A DNA stretch of 64,000 bases from Streptomyces venezuelae ATCC 10712 (GCF_008639165.1 NZ_CP029197.1:5584001-5648000), one strand, 5' to 3'. Shown: positions 40,791-50,040, numbered from the stretch's first letter. The notes: a model not told the origin generated them from the sequence alone. Made by a program: numbers and translations.

Positions 40791-41879
40791 ATGACGACGC
40801 CCACGATCGAGCTCAAGCCCTCCTCCAGCCCGCTGTCCGCCGCGGAGCGCGAGGCGATCCTGGCCAACCCCGGATTCGGCCGCCACTTCACCGACCACAT
40901 GGTCACCATCCGGTGGACCGAGGGCCGCGGCTGGCACGACGCCCAGCTCGTGCCGTACGGCCCGCTCTCCCTGGACCCCGCCACGAACGTCCTGCACTAC
41001 GCGCAGGAGATCTTCGAGGGCCTGAAGGCCTACCGCCGCCCCGACGGCTCGGTCGCCACCTTCCGCCCCGACGCCAACGCCCGCCGCTTCCAGGCCTCCG
41101 CCCACCGGCTCGGCATGCCCGAGCTGCCGGTCGAGACCTTCGTCGAGGCCTGTGACGTCCTCGTCCGGCACGACGAGGCCTGGGTCCCGGCGCACGGCGG
41201 CGAGGACTCGCTCTACCTGCGCCCGTTCATGATCGCCACGGAGGTCGGCCTCGGCGTCCGCCCGGCCAACGAGTACCTCTTCGTCGTCATCGCCTCGCCG
41301 GCCGGCCCGTACTTCCCGGGCGGCGTCAAGCCCGTCTCCATCTGGGCCTCCGAGGACCGCGTCCGCGCCGTCCCCGGCGGCGTGGGCGACGCCAAGACCG
41401 GCGGCAACTACGCGGCCTCCCTGCTCGCGCAGGCCGAGGCGGCGGCCAAGGGCTGCGACCAGGTCTGCTACCTCGACGCGGTCGAGCACAAGTGGGTCGA
41501 GGAACTCGGCGGCATGAACCTGTACTTCGTGTACGGAAACAAGATCGTGACGCCCACCCTCACCGGCTCGCTGCTCGCCGGCATCACCCGTGACTCGCTC
41601 CTCAAGGTCGCGGGGGACCTCGGCTACGAGTCCGAGGAGGCCCGCGTCTCCATCGACCAGTGGCAGGCCGACACCGAGAACGGCACCCTCACCGAGGTCT
41701 TCGCCTGCGGCACCGCCGCCGTCATCACCCCGGTCGGCACGGTCAAGTCCGCCCGGGGCGAGTGGCAGCAGTCGGGCGGCGAGCCCGGCGAGGTCACGAT
41801 GAAGCTGCGCGACGCGCTGCTCGCGATCCAGACCGGCAAGGCCGACGACGTCCACGGCTGGATGCACGAGCTCGGCTAG
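40791..41879 (+). CDS. ilvE: Branched-chain amino acid aminotransferase
   Basis: 362 residues from ATG 40791 (GAAGGA 10 bases upstream). Fold-type IV PLP enzyme: LHYAQEIFEGLKAYRRPDGS, FRPDANARRFQASAHRLGMP, and the PLP lysine in GDAKTGGNYAASLLAQAEA (about K202). The C-terminal phosphate-binding motif is TEVFACGTAAVITPVG. It performs the last step of Val, Leu and Ile synthesis and the first of their breakdown. It ends 3 bases from the convergent permease gene. Confidence 0.97.
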   Translation: MTTPTIELKPSSSPLSAAEREAILANPGFGRHFTDHMVTIRWTEGRGWHDAQLVPYGPLSLDPATNVLHYAQEIFEGLKAYRRPDGSVATFRPDANARRFQASAHRLGMPELPVETFVEACDVLVRHDEAWVPAHGGEDSLYLRPFMIATEVGLGVRPANEYLFVVIASPAGPYFPGGVKPVSIWASEDRVRAVPGGVGDAKTGGNYAASLLAQAEAAAKGCDQVCYLDAVEHKWVEELGGMNLYFVYGNKIVTPTLTGSLLAGITRDSLLKVAGDLGYESEEARVSIDQWQADTENGTLTEVFACGTAAVITPVGTVKSARGEWQQSGGEPGEVTMKLRDALLAIQTGKADDVHGWMHELG

Positions 41880-41882
41880 TCG

Positions 41883-43304
41883 TCACTCCGCGGGCACCAG
41901 GGCCTCCGCCGCCGTACCGGCGGCGGGGGCCCTGTTCGGCGTCAGGACCGCGTACAGCGTCCCGCCGACGATCCCCGACAGCACGAAGCTGCAGTCGATC
42001 CCGCCCGTCAGGGCGATCAGCGGACCCTCGTACAGCGGCGTGGACACGGCGGCCAGGCCGACCGCCGCGCCGATCGCCCAGGAGGCGGTGGCGCGCGGGT
42101 GCCAGCCCGCCGAGAACCAGTAGATCCCGCCGCGCGAGCGCCGGTTGTAGACCTGGAGCGCCTCCGGGTCGTACACCCCTCCGCAGCGCAGATGGCCGAT
42201 CAGGGTGATCACCGCCCACGGGGTGCCGATCGCCGTGAGCAGCAGGACGAACGAGGTCATCGCCGACTGGGCGTCCGAGGCGAAGTGGCCGAGGAAGACG
42301 AAGGCCGTCGCCACCGCGGCGACCACGAGCGTGGCACGGGCGCGGGTGGCCCTGGGCAGGATGGCGTCGAGGTCGAGCCCCATCGAGTACAGCATCAGGC
42401 CGGCGTTGCCGACGGAGCCGGCGGTGGCGGCGACGAGCAGCGGGACCAGGTACCAGGCGGGCGAGGCGTCGACGAGCGGTCCCGCGTAGTCGAGCGAGCC
42501 GCGGGCCGCGAGCGCCGTGAACGTACCGAAGAGCTGGGGGATCAGCAGTCCGACGAGCAGCCCGAGACAGGTGGCCCGCCAGACGCTGCGGGAGCTGTGG
42601 CGTTCGGGGGAGACGTACCGCGTGTAGTCGCCGAGCAGGGTGATGAAGGCGACCGGTCCGCTGAGGCCGGCGGCCACGGCCGAGAGCAGCCAGGTGGGCC
42701 AGAACGAGCCGAGCAGGTACGGGGTGTCCGGCACCGCCGCCGTCGTGAAGTCCCCGGCGTAGGCGAGGAGTCCGAGGGCGAGCAGCAGGGTCATGCCGAC
42801 GGCGAGCGCCTTGCTCAGCTTGAGCAGCAGCCGGTAGCCGTACACCGCGCCGACCACGGTGCAGGCGGCGAGCAGGGCGTAGACGACGGCGTGGGTGGCG
42901 CCGCCGGTCGGCAGGCCGATCAGCCGGGCGAGGGTCCCGACCATCACGTCGCCGCCGATCCAGAGGGTCAGCGCGGTGTAGCCGAGCGAGAGCAGCAGTC
43001 CGACGACCGAGCCGACGAGCCTGCCCCGTACGCCGAAGAAGGCGCCGGAGGAGGTCGAGAGGTTGGTGGCGGTACGGAGCGACACCAGCGCCAGCGGGGC
43101 GGTGACGGCGACGCCGACGAGGGTGCCGGTGACGACGGAGGTCACCGAGGCCCAGAGGCCGAGGCCGAAGGAGACCGGCAGCCAGCCGAAGACGATCACC
43201 CCCAGGCAGAGGTTGGACCCGAGCAGGATCGCGACGAGGTCCCGGGGGCCGCTGGTGCGTTCGGCCTCGGGCACGGTGTCGACTCCGCGCTGTTCGATCG
43301 GCAT
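41883..43304 (-). CDS. NCS1-family cytosine/purine permease
   Basis: 473 residues with about 12 membrane helices. The N terminus (PRDLVAILLGSNLCLGVIVFGW) and helix 3 region (LVSLRTATNLSTSSGAFFGVRG) match NCS1 transporters. PVAFITLLGDYTRYVSPERH is the conserved loop after helix 6. It should import nucleobases, hydantoins, or a related N-heterocycle by cation symport. It is divergent from agmatine deiminase, with an operator-like box beside each promoter, suggesting joint control. Confidence 0.93.
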   Translation of the reverse strand: MPIEQRGVDTVPEAERTSGPRDLVAILLGSNLCLGVIVFGWLPVSFGLGLWASVTSVVTGTLVGVAVTAPLALVSLRTATNLSTSSGAFFGVRGRLVGSVVGLLLSLGYTALTLWIGGDVMVGTLARLIGLPTGGATHAVVYALLAACTVVGAVYGYRLLLKLSKALAVGMTLLLALGLLAYAGDFTTAAVPDTPYLLGSFWPTWLLSAVAAGLSGPVAFITLLGDYTRYVSPERHSSRSVWRATCLGLLVGLLIPQLFGTFTALAARGSLDYAGPLVDASPAWYLVPLLVAATAGSVGNAGLMLYSMGLDLDAILPRATRARATLVVAAVATAFVFLGHFASDAQSAMTSFVLLLTAIGTPWAVITLIGHLRCGGVYDPEALQVYNRRSRGGIYWFSAGWHPRATASWAIGAAVGLAAVSTPLYEGPLIALTGGIDCSFVLSGIVGGTLYAVLTPNRAPAAGTAAEALVPAE

Positions 43305-43345
43305 GGGGACTCCTGGGGACGGGAGCGGACGGGGCGGCGGACAGT

Positions 43346-43362
43346 TTTAGAGTGGCGCTCAA
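43346..43362. promoter_or_regulatory. Operator-like box 1 (permease side)
   Basis: TTTAGAGTGGCGCTCAA, an imperfect dyad (TTTAGAG versus TTGAGCG on the other strand). It is 42 bases before the permease start and matches box 2 at 15 of 17 positions. Confidence 0.65.
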
Positions 43363-43414
43363 TGTGACCCGTGCCAGTGCCTCGCGTCAATGCTTGGAAG
43401 ACAGCTTCTCAACA

Positions 43415-43431
43415 TTTAGAGTGTTGCTCAA
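43415..43431. promoter_or_regulatory. Operator-like box 2 (agmatine deiminase side)
   Basis: TTTAGAGTGTTGCTCAA, 57 bases before the aguA ATG and 69 bp from box 1 (about 6.5 turns). Likely bound by the TetR protein encoded at 44535. Confidence 0.65.
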
Positions 43432-43487
43432 ACACGACCTGGTTCCGCTGCCCCCTGGTTCCGCTACTTCCTCTAGGACCCGTCACC

Positions 43488-44504
43488 ATGACCTACCGCA
43501 TGCCCGCCGAGTGGATGCCGCACGAGCGCACCTGGATGGCCTGGCCCAGCCCCAACCCCACCTTCACCACCGCCGAGGAACTCGCCGAGGCCCGCCAGGC
43601 CTGGGCGGCGGTGGCCCGCACCGTGCGCCGCTTCGAGCCGGTGACGATGGTCGTCGCCCCCGGCGACGCCGAGTCCGCCCGCGCCCTCGTGGGCGAGGAC
43701 GTCACGCTGGTCGAGCGTGACCTCGACGACGCCTGGATGCGCGACATCGGCCCCACCTTCGTCACCGACGGCACCGGGCTCGCCGCCGTGGACTGGGTGT
43801 TCAACGGCTGGGGCGGCCAGGACTGGGCCCGCTGGGAGCACGACTCCAAGATCGCCTGCCATGTCGCCGACGCGGCGGGAGTCCCCGTACTGAGCAGCCC
43901 CCTGGTGAACGAGGGCGGCGCCATCCACGTCGACGGCGAGGGCACGGTCCTGCTGACCGACACCGTCCAGCTCGGCTCGGGCCGCAACCCGGGATGGACC
44001 CGCGAGCAGGTCGAGGCCGAGATCCACGCCAAGCTCGGCACGACGAAGGCGATCTGGCTGCCGCACGGCCTCAGCGGCGACTACGGCCTCTACGGCACGC
44101 AGGGCCACGTCGACATCGTCGCCGCCTTCGCCCGCCCCGGCACGGTCCTCGTCCACAGCCAGCAGGACCCGGCCCACCCCGACTACGAGCGGTCCCGGAT
44201 GTACGTGAACATCCTGCGCGGCCAGACCGACGCCCAGGGCCGCCCGCTGGAGGTCGTCGAGATCCCGGCCCCGACCGTCCTCAAGGACGAGGAGGGCGAC
44301 TGGGTCGACTACTCGTACATCAACCACTACCTGTGCAACGGCGGCGTGGTCCTCTGCGCCTTCGACGACCCGCACGACGAGCTGGCCGCCGAGATCTTCC
44401 GCCGCCTCTTCCCCGAGCGGGAGGTCGTCCTCGTCGACGCGCGCACGATCTTCGCAGGTGGGGGCGGCATCCACTGCATCACCCAGCAGCAGCCGAAGCC
44501 CTGA
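43488..44504 (+). CDS. aguA: Agmatine deiminase
   Basis: 338 residues from ATG 43488 (MTYRMPAEWMPHERTWMAWP). Guanidino-group-modifying enzyme: DDAWMRDIGPTFVTDG, VNEGGAIHVDGEGTVLLTD, LSGDYGLYGTQGHVDIVAAF with catalytic His, and the nucleophile Cys in GGGGIHCITQQQP (about residue 330). It hydrolyses agmatine to N-carbamoylputrescine and ammonia. No N-carbamoylputrescine amidase gene is adjacent. A TetR gene follows 30 bases later. Confidence 0.95.
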   Translation: MTYRMPAEWMPHERTWMAWPSPNPTFTTAEELAEARQAWAAVARTVRRFEPVTMVVAPGDAESARALVGEDVTLVERDLDDAWMRDIGPTFVTDGTGLAAVDWVFNGWGGQDWARWEHDSKIACHVADAAGVPVLSSPLVNEGGAIHVDGEGTVLLTDTVQLGSGRNPGWTREQVEAEIHAKLGTTKAIWLPHGLSGDYGLYGTQGHVDIVAAFARPGTVLVHSQQDPAHPDYERSRMYVNILRGQTDAQGRPLEVVEIPAPTVLKDEEGDWVDYSYINHYLCNGGVVLCAFDDPHDELAAEIFRRLFPEREVVLVDARTIFAGGGGIHCITQQQPKP

Positions 44505-44534
44505 GGCGGGCGGGGCATGAGGTAGAACGTACGA

Positions 44535-45188
44535 GTGACCCGTATGGACCCCTCCGCCCCCTCCCACCCCGCCGCCCCGGCCCCCGCGCCACGCCGGCGC
44601 AACCAGGCCGCTCCTCCCCGTGAGGAGCTGCTCGCCGCCGCCATGGACACCATCGCCGAGCGCGGGCTCGACGGGCTGACCATGGCCGGGCTCGGACGGC
44701 AGGTCGGGATGAGCAGCGGGCACCTGCTGTACTACTTCCGCACCAAGGACGAGCTGCTGCTGCAGACCCTGGAGTGGAGCGAGGGGCGCCTCGGCGCCGA
44801 GCGGAGCGCGCTGCTCTCCCGCCCCGGGACCGCGCGCGAGCGGCTCGACGGGTACGTCGACGTGTACGTGCCCGACGGGCCGCGCGACCCGCACTGGATC
44901 CTCTGGCTGGAGGTCTGGAACCGGTCCCAGAACGCCGACGCCGAGGCCCGGGCCCGCCAGGCCGCCATCGAGGGCGCCTGGCACCGGGATCTGGTCGCGA
45001 TCCTGGCCGAAGGCGTCTCCCGCGGCGAGTTCCGGCCGGTCGACCCGGACCGCTTCGCCACCCGTACGAGGGCGCTCCTGGACGGCTTCAGCGTGCACGT
45101 GGCCGTCGGGGTGCCGGGCACCGGGCGGGAGCAAGTGCTCGCGCACGTGCGGGAGTTCATCGAGCAGGACCTGCTGCCGCGACCGTAA
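44535..45188 (+). CDS. TetR-family regulator downstream of aguA
   Basis: 217 residues from GTG 44535; ATG 44544 is also possible. After a Pro/Ala/Arg-rich leader, the helix-turn-helix reads LLAAAMDTIAERGLDGLTMA, QVGMSSGHLLYYFRTKDELLLQ. The C-terminal domain (DGPRDPHWILWLEVWNRSQNADAEARARQA in pieces) is of the TetR_C_6/BetI-like type. It is probably co-transcribed with aguA and is the natural candidate for binding the two boxes at 43346 and 43415. Confidence 0.92.
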   Translation: MTRMDPSAPSHPAAPAPAPRRRNQAAPPREELLAAAMDTIAERGLDGLTMAGLGRQVGMSSGHLLYYFRTKDELLLQTLEWSEGRLGAERSALLSRPGTARERLDGYVDVYVPDGPRDPHWILWLEVWNRSQNADAEARARQAAIEGAWHRDLVAILAEGVSRGEFRPVDPDRFATRTRALLDGFSVHVAVGVPGTGREQVLAHVREFIEQDLLPRP

Positions 45189-45263
45189 CGCACGTAAGTA
45201 CACAGGATCGTTGTCCGCTACACCCTTGTTACCCCGGCGTCGCCTCCGGCACGGTTCCCGTCC

Positions 45264-46613
45264 ATGGGACGAGAGCAGTGGAAGAAGATCTGGGTCGGAT
45301 CCGCCGGGAACATGGTCGAGTGGTTCGACTGGTTCGTGTACGCGAGCTTCGCCACCTACTTCGCCGGGGCGTTCTTCCCCGAGGGCAACGACACCGCCAA
45401 ACTCATGAATACCGCCGGCATCTTCGCCGTCGGGTTCTTCATGCGGCCCGTCGGCGGCTGGCTGCTCGGCCGGGTCGGTGACCGCAAGGGCCGCAAGGCC
45501 GCGCTCACCCTCACCGTCACCCTGATGTCCGCCTCCGCGCTGCTCATCGCGGTCGCGCCCACCTACTCCGTCGCGGGCTACGGCGGCGCCGCCGTCCTCC
45601 TGGTCGCCCGCCTCCTCCAGGGGCTCTCCGTCGGCGGCGAGTACGCCGCCAGCGCCACCTACCTCACCGAGGCCTCGGCCCCCGAGCACCGCGGCTTCGC
45701 CTCCAGCTTCCAGTACGTGTCGATGACCGCCGGCCAGATCCTCGGCCTCGGCCTGCTGCTCGTCCTCCAGCACACCCTGTCCACGGAGGCCCTGCACAGC
45801 TGGGGCTGGCGCGTCCCGTTCGTGCTGGGCGCGCTCGGCGCGGCCGTCGTCTTCTACCTGCGGCGCACCATGCTGGAGACCGAGGTGTACGAGACGACCG
45901 CCGACGACGGGGTCGCCGGCGACCAGAAGGGCACCCTCAAGGCCCTGTGGGCGCACAAGCGCGAGGCCTTCCTCGTCGTCGCGCTCACCATGGGCGGGAC
46001 CGTGGCCTATTACACGTACACCACCTACCTCACCAAGTACCTCTCCAACTCCGCCGGCCTGCCCAAGCAGACCGCCACCCTGGTCTCCTTCTGCGCCCTC
46101 ATCGTCTTCGCCTGCCTCCAGCCGCTGGCCGGCCGGCTCTCCGACCGCATCGGCCGCCGCCCGCTGCTGATCACCTTCGCGGTCGGCTCCACGGTCCTGA
46201 CCGTGCCGATCCTGACGATGCTCAAGCACGCGGGCTCCTTCTGGCCGGCCCTCGGCCTCTCCCTGCTCGCCCTGGTCGTCGTCACCGGCTACACCTCGAT
46301 CAACGCCTGCGTGAAGGCCGAGCTCTTCCCCACCGGCATCCGCGCCCTCGGCGTCGCCCTGCCGTACGCGATCGCCAACGCGCTCTTCGGCGGCACCGCC
46401 GAGTACGTGGCCCTGTGGTTCAAGGACGCGGGCGTCGAATCGGGCTTCTACTGGTACGTGGCGGGCTGCGCGGCGGTCTCCCTGGTCGTCTACCTCACGA
46501 TGCGGGAGACCCGGGACATCGACCTGGGCCGGGTGGGTACGGCGGGCGCGGCCGTGCCCGGGCAGAACCGCGGGCCGGCCGGAGGGTCCCCCGAACGGCT
46601 GCCCGTATCGTGA
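45264..46613 (+). CDS. MFS transporter, metabolite:H+ symporter (MHS) family
   Basis: 449 residues, 12 membrane helices. MHS signatures: IWVGSAGNMVEWFDWFVYAS, PVGGWLLGRVGDRKGRKAAL, LLQGLSVGGEYAASATYLTE, and SSFQYVSMTAGQILGLGLL. The closest types transport alpha-ketoglutarate, proline/betaine or dicarboxylates. It may belong with the aguA-tetR unit (75-base gap), taking up a product or substrate of that pathway. The C-terminal ~35 residues are a polar tail. Confidence 0.92.
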   Translation: MGREQWKKIWVGSAGNMVEWFDWFVYASFATYFAGAFFPEGNDTAKLMNTAGIFAVGFFMRPVGGWLLGRVGDRKGRKAALTLTVTLMSASALLIAVAPTYSVAGYGGAAVLLVARLLQGLSVGGEYAASATYLTEASAPEHRGFASSFQYVSMTAGQILGLGLLLVLQHTLSTEALHSWGWRVPFVLGALGAAVVFYLRRTMLETEVYETTADDGVAGDQKGTLKALWAHKREAFLVVALTMGGTVAYYTYTTYLTKYLSNSAGLPKQTATLVSFCALIVFACLQPLAGRLSDRIGRRPLLITFAVGSTVLTVPILTMLKHAGSFWPALGLSLLALVVVTGYTSINACVKAELFPTGIRALGVALPYAIANALFGGTAEYVALWFKDAGVESGFYWYVAGCAAVSLVVYLTMRETRDIDLGRVGTAGAAVPGQNRGPAGGSPERLPVS

Positions 46614-46656
46614 GACCGCCGTCCCGTTGACCTCACACCTGTGTCAGACTTCCGGC

Positions 46657-46713
46657 GTGCTTGCTACCACGATGATTATCGGCAGCAGCGCGCCGGTCCG
46701 CAGTGACCACTGA
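46657..46713 (+). CDS. cimA leader peptide
   Basis: From GTG 46657 the frame reads MLATTMIIGSSAPVRSDH then TGA; an internal ATG at 46672 gives MIIGSSAPVRSDH. Either form contains ATT-ATC, adjacent Ile codons, and the longer one adds Leu and two Thr. A terminator hairpin follows 55 bases after the stop, before cimA. No clear Shine-Dalgarno is visible, so the start is uncertain and leaderless initiation is possible. Confidence 0.65.
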   Translation: MLATTMIIGSSAPVRSDH

Positions 46714-46767
46714 ACCGCGGCAATACCCCCGCGTCGGTGGACACCGTGCCCCAGACCCGCGCGCAGA

Positions 46768-46793
46768 CCTCTCGCACCCGCGAGGGGTTTTTT
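46768..46793 (+). terminator. cimA attenuator terminator
   Basis: CCTCTCGC (46768-46775) pairs with GCGAGGGG (46780-46787) around a 4-base loop, followed by six T. It is a strong intrinsic terminator for Streptomyces and lies inside the cimA leader, ~100 bases upstream of the start. The stem resembles the ilvB attenuator (both have CGAGGGG then TTTTTT). Confidence 0.85.
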
Positions 46794-46895
46794 CGTTTTC
46801 CGGCCCCACCCACGCCGGAAACGGACGACGCGTGAGAATGGGGGCAAGTGGATCCAGACCTTCCGGAGCCACATCCGACAGGAGCCATCACAGTC

Positions 46896-48512
46896 ATGAC
46901 CACGGAGAACGCCGAGAGCTCGCGCCTCGACGACAGCTTCCATGTCTTCGACACGACGCTGCGCGACGGGGCGCAGCGTGAAGGCATCAACCTCACCGTC
47001 GCGGACAAGCTGACCATCGCCCGGCACCTCGACGAGTTCGGCGTGGGCTTCATCGAGGGCGGCTGGCCCGGGGCCAACCCGCGCGACACGGAGTTCTTCG
47101 CCCGCGCCCAGCAGGAGATCACCTTCCGGAACGCGCAGCTCGTCGCCTTCGGCGCCACCCGCAGGCCCGGCGGCGACGCGGCCCAGGACCCGCAGGTCAA
47201 GGCCCTCCTCGACTCCGGCGCCCCGGTCGTCACCCTGGTCGCCAAGTCACACGACCGGCACGTCGAGCTGGCCCTGCGGACCACCCTCGACGAGAACCTG
47301 GAGATGGTCCGCGACACCGTCTCCCACCTGCGCTCCCAGGGCCGCCGCGTCTTCGTCGACTGCGAGCACTTCTTCGACGGCTACAAGGCCAACCCCGACT
47401 ACGCCAAGGCGGTCGTCCGCGCCGCCCACGAGGCCGGCGCCGACGTCGTCATCCTCTGCGACACCAACGGCGGCATGCTGCCCGCCCAGATCCAGGCCGT
47501 CGTCGCCACCGTCCTCGCCGACACCGGCGCCCGCCTCGGCATCCACGCCCAGGACGACACCGGCTGCGCCGTCGCCAACACCCTCGCCGCCGTCGACGCG
47601 GGCGCCACCCACGTGCAGTGCACCGCGAACGGCTACGGCGAGCGGGTCGGCAACGCCAACCTCTTCCCCGTCGTCGCCGCCCTGGAGCTCAAGTACGGCA
47701 AGAAGGTGCTGCCCGAGGGCGCCCTCGCCGAGATGACCCGGATCTCGCACGCCATCGCCGAGGTCGTCAACCTCACCCCCTCCACCCACCAGCCGTACGT
47801 CGGCGTCTCCGCCTTCGCGCACAAGGCCGGGCTGCACGCCTCCGCCATCAAGGTCGACCCCGACCTCTACCAGCACATCGACCCCGAGCTGGTCGGCAAC
47901 ACCATGCGGATGCTGGTCTCCGACATGGCCGGCCGCGCCTCCATCGAGCTCAAGGGCAAGGAACTCGGCGTCGACCTGGGCGACGACCGCGCCCTGATCG
48001 CCCGGGTCGTCGAGCGGGTCAAGGAGCGCGAGCTCCAGGGCTACACGTACGAGGCAGCCGACGCCTCCTTCGAGCTCCTCCTGCGCGAGGAGGTCGAAGG
48101 CAGGGCCCGCCGCTACTTCCGCACCGAGTCCTGGCGCGCGATCGTCGAGGACCGCCCCGACGGCACCCACGCCAACGAGGCCACCGTGAAGCTCTGGGCC
48201 AAGGGCGAGCGGATCGTCGCCACCGCCGAGGGCAACGGCCCGGTCAACGCCCTCGACCGGGCGATGCGCCTCGCCCTGGAGCGGATCTATCCGCAGCTCG
48301 CCAAGTTCGAGCTGGTCGACTACAAGGTCCGCATCCTGGAGGGCCGCCACGGCACCGAGTCCACCACCCGCGTCCTGATCACCACCAGCGACGGCAACGG
48401 CGAGTGGTCGACCGTCGGCGTCGGCGAGAACGTCATCGCCGCCTCCTGGCAGGCCCTGGAGGACGCCTTCACCTACGGGGTGCTGCGAGCCGGAGTCGAC
48501 CCCACGGAGTAG
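46896..48512 (+). CDS. cimA: Citramalate synthase
   Basis: 538 residues from ATG 46896 (GGAG 11 bases upstream). DRE-TIM metallolyase: FHVFDTTLRDGAQREGINLT at the N terminus, HLDEFGVGFIEGGWPGANPR, CDTNGGMLPAQIQAVVAT, LGIHAQDDTGCAVANTLAAV, and a C-terminal LeuA-like allosteric domain (~residues 405-530). The DTTLRDG and EGGWPG signatures fit the CimA rather than the LeuA subgroup. It condenses pyruvate and acetyl-CoA to (R)-citramalate, giving 2-ketobutyrate for isoleucine. The Ile-codon leader supports this. Confidence 0.93.
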   Translation: MTTENAESSRLDDSFHVFDTTLRDGAQREGINLTVADKLTIARHLDEFGVGFIEGGWPGANPRDTEFFARAQQEITFRNAQLVAFGATRRPGGDAAQDPQVKALLDSGAPVVTLVAKSHDRHVELALRTTLDENLEMVRDTVSHLRSQGRRVFVDCEHFFDGYKANPDYAKAVVRAAHEAGADVVILCDTNGGMLPAQIQAVVATVLADTGARLGIHAQDDTGCAVANTLAAVDAGATHVQCTANGYGERVGNANLFPVVAALELKYGKKVLPEGALAEMTRISHAIAEVVNLTPSTHQPYVGVSAFAHKAGLHASAIKVDPDLYQHIDPELVGNTMRMLVSDMAGRASIELKGKELGVDLGDDRALIARVVERVKERELQGYTYEAADASFELLLREEVEGRARRYFRTESWRAIVEDRPDGTHANEATVKLWAKGERIVATAEGNGPVNALDRAMRLALERIYPQLAKFELVDYKVRILEGRHGTESTTRVLITTSDGNGEWSTVGVGENVIAASWQALEDAFTYGVLRAGVDPTE

Positions 48513-48574
48513 CCGGCCGGCGTCCGGAACGCCCCTCTATGTCTTGTTCGGCGCGCTTCGGGTAGCGTCGAACC

Positions 48575-49930
48575 ATGAGGACCAGGGCGATGTCCATCGG
48601 GTCGGCCCTCGGCGGGCTGATCCTGCTGCTGCTCCTGGCCCTGGCCCCCTCCGCGGGCGCCAGGGCCACGGGGATATCCGACGCGGCCGCCGCGCTGAAA
48701 CAGGGCCCGGTGTACGTCGACCCGGGCGCCGCCGACCAGCTCTCCAAGGCCCAGGCCGACGCCCTCGCCCAGAAGATCAAGGACGCCGACAAGCCGCTGT
48801 TCATCGCCGTCCTGCCCGCGAACGCGCAGTTCCCGCCCGAGAACCTGCTCGCGAACCTGCGCACCCAGACCGGCATCACCGGCCTGTACGCGGTCCGCCT
48901 CGGCGACGGCTTCGACGCCGGAGCCGACCGCTCCGTCATGTCCCAGCAGGCCGTACGGAACCTCGTCACCTCCGTGAAACAGCCCGGCGTCGACGCGGCC
49001 ACCGAGCTGAACAACTTCGTCGACCAGGCCCTGCCCACCCTGCGCGGCTCCGCCCCCGCCGGCTGGGGCTCCGCCGGCACCGACGACGGCGTGCCCGTCG
49101 CCGGGCTCGTGACCCTCGGCGCCGTGGCCGCCGCCGGAGGCGCGGGCGCCTACGCCGTCGTCCGCCGCAACCGGCTCCGCAAGGAGGCCGAGGAACGCGA
49201 CGCCCTCGACAAGCTGCGCGTCGTCGTCGACGAGGACATCACCGCCTTCGGCGAGGAACTCGAACGGCTCGACTTCCACCCCGCCGAAGCCGGCGCCGAC
49301 GACGCCATGCGCGGCGACTACGAACGCGCCCTCGACTCGTACGACAAGGCCAAATCCCTGATGGCCGCCGCCGCCCGGCCCCACGACGTCCGCCCCGTCA
49401 CCCAGGCCCTGGAGGACGGCCGCTACTCCCTCGCCGTCCTCGCCGCCCGCCGCGAGTCCCGGCCGCTCCCCGAGCGCCGCGCCCCCTGCTTCTTCGACCC
49501 GCGCCACGGGCCCTCCACCGAGGACCGCACCTGGACCCCGGCCGGCGGCGCCGCCCGCCAGGTCCCGGTCTGCGCCGCCGACGCGGCCCGCCTCGACGAC
49601 GGCCTCGACCCGATGGCCCGCACGGTCGACGCGGACGGCGTACGCCGCCCGTACTGGGAGGCCGGCCCCGCCTACGGCCCCTGGGCCGGCGGCTACTTCG
49701 GCGGCGGCCTCCTCCCCGGCCTCCTGGTCGGCACCGTCCTCGGCTCGATGCTCTCCACCCCCGCCTACGCCACCGAATACGGCGGCAACGACTTCGAGGG
49801 CGGCGACTTCTCCGGAGCCGACTTCAACACCGGCGACTTCGGCGGCAGCGGCTTCGGCGGCGACGGCGGAGGCTTCGGAGGAGGCGACTTCGGCGGGGGC
49901 GGCGGCTTCGACGGCGGGGGCGGGTTCTGA
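48575..49930 (+). CDS. Secreted/membrane protein with Gly-rich tail
   Basis: 451 residues. Signal segment LGGLILLLLLALAPSAGARA, an extracytoplasmic domain (~30-160: VYVDPGAADQLSKAQADALA, LFIAVLPANAQFPPENLLAN) with a faint TPM-like look, one membrane helix at ~170-190 (VPVAGLVTLGAVAAAGGAGA), then a cytoplasmic coiled region (RLRKEAEERDALDKLRVVVD). A CFFDPRHGPS motif and a second hydrophobic stretch follow. The last ~60 residues are Gly/Asp/Phe repeats (GGDFSGADFNTGDFGG). Conserved beside cimA in Streptomyces as I recall; function unknown. Confidence 0.88.
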   Translation: MRTRAMSIGSALGGLILLLLLALAPSAGARATGISDAAAALKQGPVYVDPGAADQLSKAQADALAQKIKDADKPLFIAVLPANAQFPPENLLANLRTQTGITGLYAVRLGDGFDAGADRSVMSQQAVRNLVTSVKQPGVDAATELNNFVDQALPTLRGSAPAGWGSAGTDDGVPVAGLVTLGAVAAAGGAGAYAVVRRNRLRKEAEERDALDKLRVVVDEDITAFGEELERLDFHPAEAGADDAMRGDYERALDSYDKAKSLMAAAARPHDVRPVTQALEDGRYSLAVLAARRESRPLPERRAPCFFDPRHGPSTEDRTWTPAGGAARQVPVCAADAARLDDGLDPMARTVDADGVRRPYWEAGPAYGPWAGGYFGGGLLPGLLVGTVLGSMLSTPAYATEYGGNDFEGGDFSGADFNTGDFGGSGFGGDGGGFGGGDFGGGGGFDGGGGF

Positions 49931-50040
49931 GCTGACCGGACCGCGACGGCGGGCACGCCGGTAGGCTCCCCGGGCAGGCCTCGGCGTGGGCCGCCCCGAT
50001 CCGGCCCGGGACGGCACCTTCGTACCCTGGAGAGATCACC

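Noticed and set aside
43473..46229. 918-residue minus-strand open frame
   Set aside because: It runs antisense to aguA, tetR and the MHS transporter, all with clear family motifs; its composition is an artefact of codon bias.
49790..49930. Repetitive GGCGGCGACTTC units, possible non-coding repeat
   Set aside because: In frame with the membrane-protein gene, encoding its Gly/Asp/Phe-rich tail.
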